Origin: Pseudomonas sp.
GTDB taxonomy: Bacteria > Pseudomonadota > Gammaproteobacteria > Pseudomonadales > Pseudomonadaceae
NCBI GenBank assembly: GCA_030654635.1
Contig: JAURXE010000489.1
Location: forward strand, 1-8,655
Direction of reading: 5' to 3'
DNA length: 8,655 bases
Of this stretch, positions 6,758 to 8,655 are shown piece by piece. A program made the translations under genes and the position numbers. Under the pieces are notes generated by a model. The model was not told the DNA's origin and did not search any database. It saw only the letters and a program-made list of their open reading frames with translations. Position 1 is the stretch's first letter. Each line of letters begins with the position of its first letter.

Positions 6758-7555
6758 TTAAACCAGCGCTTCGGCCTGCGGGCACACATAGGCGCCGGCA
6801 TAGCCGCGATCAGGGTCGCCATACAGTTGCATCAAGTAGCTCTGCTCGCCGGCCCACATCATCCAGGCTCTGAGCGCGGAGGCTGTGCCGTTTAGAACCC
6901 CCACTTTGGTCAGCCCGAGCCGAGGCTCGCGGCGGGTGTAGATGATCGGCATATTGAGCATGGCGGACGCCTCCGGCAGCTCTGGCACAAAGCGGTCCAT
7001 GGCGTCCTTAAACGGGTGCCCGCCTATCTCGATGGTGGGCAGCCCCTTGATCACTTCAATGGCGGCATTAATCTTGTTGAGCATCTGCTCTGGGGAAATG
7101 CGCTGAAACTGCGCGCGGCTGGCAATCCGCGATTGGCGAACCTCAAACGGTTCAACACCCGGGCAAAGACCTTGATAGGCGTGGTTCAGGCAGTGATCAG
7201 ACGCAGCAATGATGCTCAGGGGCTTGCTCTGAGCAATGTTCAAGAAGGTACAGACCTGGCCCAGGCTTGAGCCCTGCCAGTAGCGTTCAGCCGGCAGGCT
7301 GTAGCCAGGATCACCGGGCTTGTGATGATCGGCAACCAGATGCTGCTCGTTGCGCAGCGCCGGTACCGAACACTCAACCCAGACTATGGGTTGCGCCCAG
7401 TCGATCTCGCCGCTCAGAACGTCTGCCACATAGGCGTTGCCGCTGACCACGCGCCGACCGTTAAGCCGGGCATGTACAAAGTGACGCCCCTTGTCGGCCA
7501 GCAGCCGCTCGATGGTGTGCATCTCTGGATCAAGTGCACCGAGAATGAATTGCAT
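6758..7555 (-). CDS. Uncharacterised protein with DHH-phosphoesterase-like motifs
   Basis: I do not recognise this gene by name. From ATG 7555 it encodes 265 residues with no signal peptide or membrane span, so it is probably cytoplasmic. The visible pattern recalls the DHH phosphoesterase superfamily (RecJ, NrnA, exopolyphosphatase). An N-terminal LGALDPEM is at 5-12, ADHHKPGDPG at 75-84, GSSLGQV at 95-101, and IIAASDH at 115-121 about 40 residues later, where DHH proteins carry a further metal-ligand Asp. The usual first DxD motif is not clear, and no DHHA1 GGGH box was seen, so catalysis is uncertain. A longer reading starts at TTG 7588; neither start has a strong ribosome site (GGAT lies a few bases before ATG 7555). 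The gene converges on the hydroxylase operon and lies 126 nt after a small lipoprotein gene on its own strand. It could also be an inactive paralogue. Confidence 0.75.
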   Translation of the reverse strand: MQFILGALDPEMHTIERLLADKGRHFVHARLNGRRVVSGNAYVADVLSGEIDWAQPIVWVECSVPALRNEQHLVADHHKPGDPGYSLPAERYWQGSSLGQVCTFLNIAQSKPLSIIAASDHCLNHAYQGLCPGVEPFEVRQSRIASRAQFQRISPEQMLNKINAAIEVIKGLPTIEIGGHPFKDAMDRFVPELPEASAMLNMPIIYTRREPRLGLTKVGVLNGTASALRAWMMWAGEQSYLMQLYGDPDRGYAGAYVCPQAEALV

Positions 7556-7641
7556 GCGTCTATCCAAAAGGCCAAGGGACTGGATCAATCCAAGATGATT
7601 GCTTGGAGCCCATTACGGACGCTTTAGTAGTGCGCCGTGTT

Positions 7642-7657
7642 TGATCGGATACGATCA
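7642..7657. repeat. Short perfect inverted repeat between lipoprotein and DHH-like genes
   Basis: TGATCG (7642-7647), loop GATA, and CGATCA (7652-7657) form a 6-bp perfect dyad in the 126-nt gap between two minus-strand genes. It may be an operator or a weak stem. No T-run follows on the minus strand, so it is not called a terminator. A dyad this short can occur by chance. Confidence 0.35.
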
Positions 7658-7681
7658 GCTGTGCCTGCAGGCCTAGCCATA

Positions 7682-8068
7682 CTAACCCTGCGCTGAATTC
7701 ACCACTTTAGTGACCAGTTTCCAAGCGGGAGCCTTACCACTATTTAGCGGGCATGGCCTGGCGCGGGCAGCGGCGGCTCCTTGGACAATCAGTTGCAGGT
7801 CGGCACTGCCAAGCACTGACAGAAACTGCAGATCGCCGCACCTCTCGGTATGCACGACAATCTCCAACGATTGGCCATCGGAACCAAAGCGGGTTGTATA
7901 GGGCGCATTCCACCTTTCGGTCTCGCCCGTGTCGAATCGGGCAAACACACCGGCAATACCATTACGCCCCAGCGTCAACCATGCCCCCTGGCCTTCAGGA
8001 TCGGCTGGATCAACTTGCTCGCAGCCATAAACCAGCAGCGCCAGCGCCATTGCGAGTAAAAATCTCAT
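7682..8068 (-). CDS. Small predicted lipoprotein of unknown function
   Basis: This gene encodes 128 residues with a short lipoprotein-type signal: MRFLLAMALALLVYGC, with one Arg, a hydrophobic run and a candidate lipid-attached C16. The lipobox is V-Y-G-C. Tyr at -2 is unusual for the [LVI][ASTVI][GAS]C pattern, so lipidation is probable but not certain. Glu at +2 would allow outer-membrane sorting. The mature part (about 17-128) is soluble. It has two further cysteines (C77, C106) that could form a disulfide and a glycine-rich centre, and I recognise no family. ATG 8068 is chosen because AGGAG at 8075-8079 lies 6 nt before it and the signal peptide starts there; an upstream in-frame ATG at 8137 has no such support. 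No partner gene is obvious; the downstream DHH-like gene is 126 nt away. Confidence 0.78.
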   Translation of the reverse strand: MRFLLAMALALLVYGCEQVDPADPEGQGAWLTLGRNGIAGVFARFDTGETERWNAPYTTRFGSDGQSLEIVVHTERCGDLQFLSVLGSADLQLIVQGAAAARARPCPLNSGKAPAWKLVTKVVNSAQG

Positions 8069-8338
8069 GGATAACTCCTGATTGGCTAATACCCATATTC
8101 TGCCTGCAATCGTGCGAATGACCGAGCCAAAACACAACCAGATTTTGCCATTACCCCGTCCTCATGGACACGTCAGCCATGCTTGTGGTGCCGACAGATC
8201 TCCGCAATAGCGGCCCAAGCTAATGCGCTGGTGATGCAGAAAGCTAAAGACCGGTGCGCTTTCCCCTGGCATTGCCTGACAACTAATAGCTAAATGCCCA
8301 TGCCCCATCAATGGCCCAGTAGCCTGATTAGCGTCACT

Positions 8339-8350
8339 TGAGCATGCTCA
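8339..8350. repeat. Perfect 12-bp palindrome
   Basis: TGAGCATGCTCA reads the same on both strands. It lies 2 nt from the hairpin at 8352-8381, about 65 nt past the dps stop codon. It may be an operator for the lipoprotein gene (whose start is 270 nt away), part of a processed 3' structure, or chance. Confidence 0.5.
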
Positions 8351-8351
8351 C

Positions 8352-8381
8352 CGGAGCCTCCCCATTAACGGGGAGATTCCG
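8352..8381 (-). terminator. G+C-rich hairpin downstream of the dps-family gene, possible atypical terminator
   Basis: CTCCCC (8358-8363) pairs with GGGGAG (8370-8375) around a 6-nt loop. The outer arms CGGA (8352-8355) and TCCG (8378-8381) also pair, giving an almost continuous stem with one mismatch and one G-T pair. It lies about 34 nt past the dps stop on the same strand, the expected place for a terminator. No T-run follows on the minus strand, so it may act as a weak or Rho-assisted terminator or as an mRNA 3' stabilising stem. Confidence 0.45.
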
Positions 8382-8414
8382 TGAATATCAGCACTGCGAA
8401 AAACCAAGCCCGCG

Positions 8415-8655
8415 TTATTCCTCCAGCAGGCTGCGGAGCATCCAGGCAGTTTTTTCGTGAACCTCAAGGCGCTGGGTAAGCAAATCGGCCGTCGGTTGGT
8501 CATCGGCCGCGGCTACTACCGGAAACAGCTTGCGAGCAGTGCGTGCGGTGGCTTCTTGAGCCGCAACCAAATGACGCACCATGTCATCGGCTTTCGGTAC
8601 ACCTTCGACCTCCGCAATGGAGGCCAGTTTGACGAACTCTTTATAGGTCCCCGGT
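8415..8655 (-). CDS. dps: Dps-family DNA starvation/stationary-phase protection protein, C-terminal part
   Basis: The frame ending with TAA at 8415-8417 encodes the last 79 residues of a ferritin-like protein and runs off the right edge, so the start and regulation are not visible. The visible part has the Dps pattern: GTYKEFVKLA near its beginning, a long amphipathic helix with HLVAAQEATARTARKLFP, and the conserved ending RLEVHEKTAWMLRSLLEE. Dps proteins are dodecamers that oxidise and store iron with peroxide and protect DNA. Their ferroxidase ligands lie in the N-terminal half, outside the window, so activity cannot be judged. Pseudomonas genomes carry more than one Dps paralogue and this fragment does not show which one it is. 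Confidence 0.9.
   Translation of the reverse strand, partial: PGTYKEFVKLASIAEVEGVPKADDMVRHLVAAQEATARTARKLFPVVAAADDQPTADLLTQRLEVHEKTAWMLRSLLEE

Larger units (their letters stand above)
8069..8414. other. 346-nt intergenic region without a supported gene
   Basis: Between the Dps-family stop and the lipoprotein start I found only very short open frames without ribosome sites. The stretch should carry the lipoprotein promoter (minus strand) and the 3' end of the dps transcript. Two palindromic structures near its right end are listed separately. It looks clearly lower in G+C than the hydroxylase genes: 29 of 60 bases at 8281-8340 by hand count. No tRNA or riboswitch pattern was recognised. Confidence 0.55.

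Noticed and set aside
8164..8223. Plus-strand 19-codon open frame in the dps-lipoprotein gap
   Set aside because: It has no ribosome site and no recognisable content.
1..8655. CRISPR array, tRNA, rRNA, insertion sequence or phage integration site
   Set aside because: No regularly spaced repeats, cloverleaf pattern, transposase motifs or paired terminal repeats were seen on either strand.

Overview
The window looks like a gammaproteobacterial chromosome, most likely Pseudomonas or a close relative. The evidence is the pgsA-uvrC-gacA block, whose predicted proteins agree closely with the Pseudomonas versions as I remember them, including the near-identical GacA ending. The assignment rests on recalled protein similarity, not on a search.

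Layout. Bases 1-2999 hold a conserved housekeeping and regulatory block on the minus strand. In transcription order it is gacA (global response regulator), uvrC (nucleotide-excision repair nuclease; its start overlaps the gacA stop by 14 nt) and pgsA (phosphatidylglycerophosphate synthase, cut by the left edge). A factor-independent terminator at 3064-3106 separates gacA from an AraC-family regulator at 3197-4273 (minus). Divergent from that regulator, across an 83-nt gap, are two plus-strand genes with strong Shine-Dalgarno sites. The first encodes a [2Fe-2S] ferredoxin fused to an FAD/NAD(P)H reductase (4358-5392). The second encodes a membrane di-iron hydroxylase of the AlkB/XylM superfamily (5423-6619).

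These three genes read as a self-contained oxygenase module. The regulator presumably senses a hydrophobic substrate or its product and controls the divergent pair. The reductase carries electrons from NAD(P)H through FAD and the 2Fe-2S centre to the membrane di-iron site, which hydroxylates a terminal methyl group. Pairing an AlkB-type histidine signature with a XylA-type reductase, rather than with rubredoxin and rubredoxin reductase, is the most interesting feature of the window. The substrate cannot be read from sequence.

Bases 6620-8414 look accessory and lower in G+C. They hold an unrecognised minus-strand protein with a DHH-phosphoesterase-like motif (6758-7555), a small predicted lipoprotein (7682-8068), and a 346-nt intergenic stretch with two palindromic structures. 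The right edge holds the C-terminal 79 residues of a Dps-family ferritin (8415-8655, minus).
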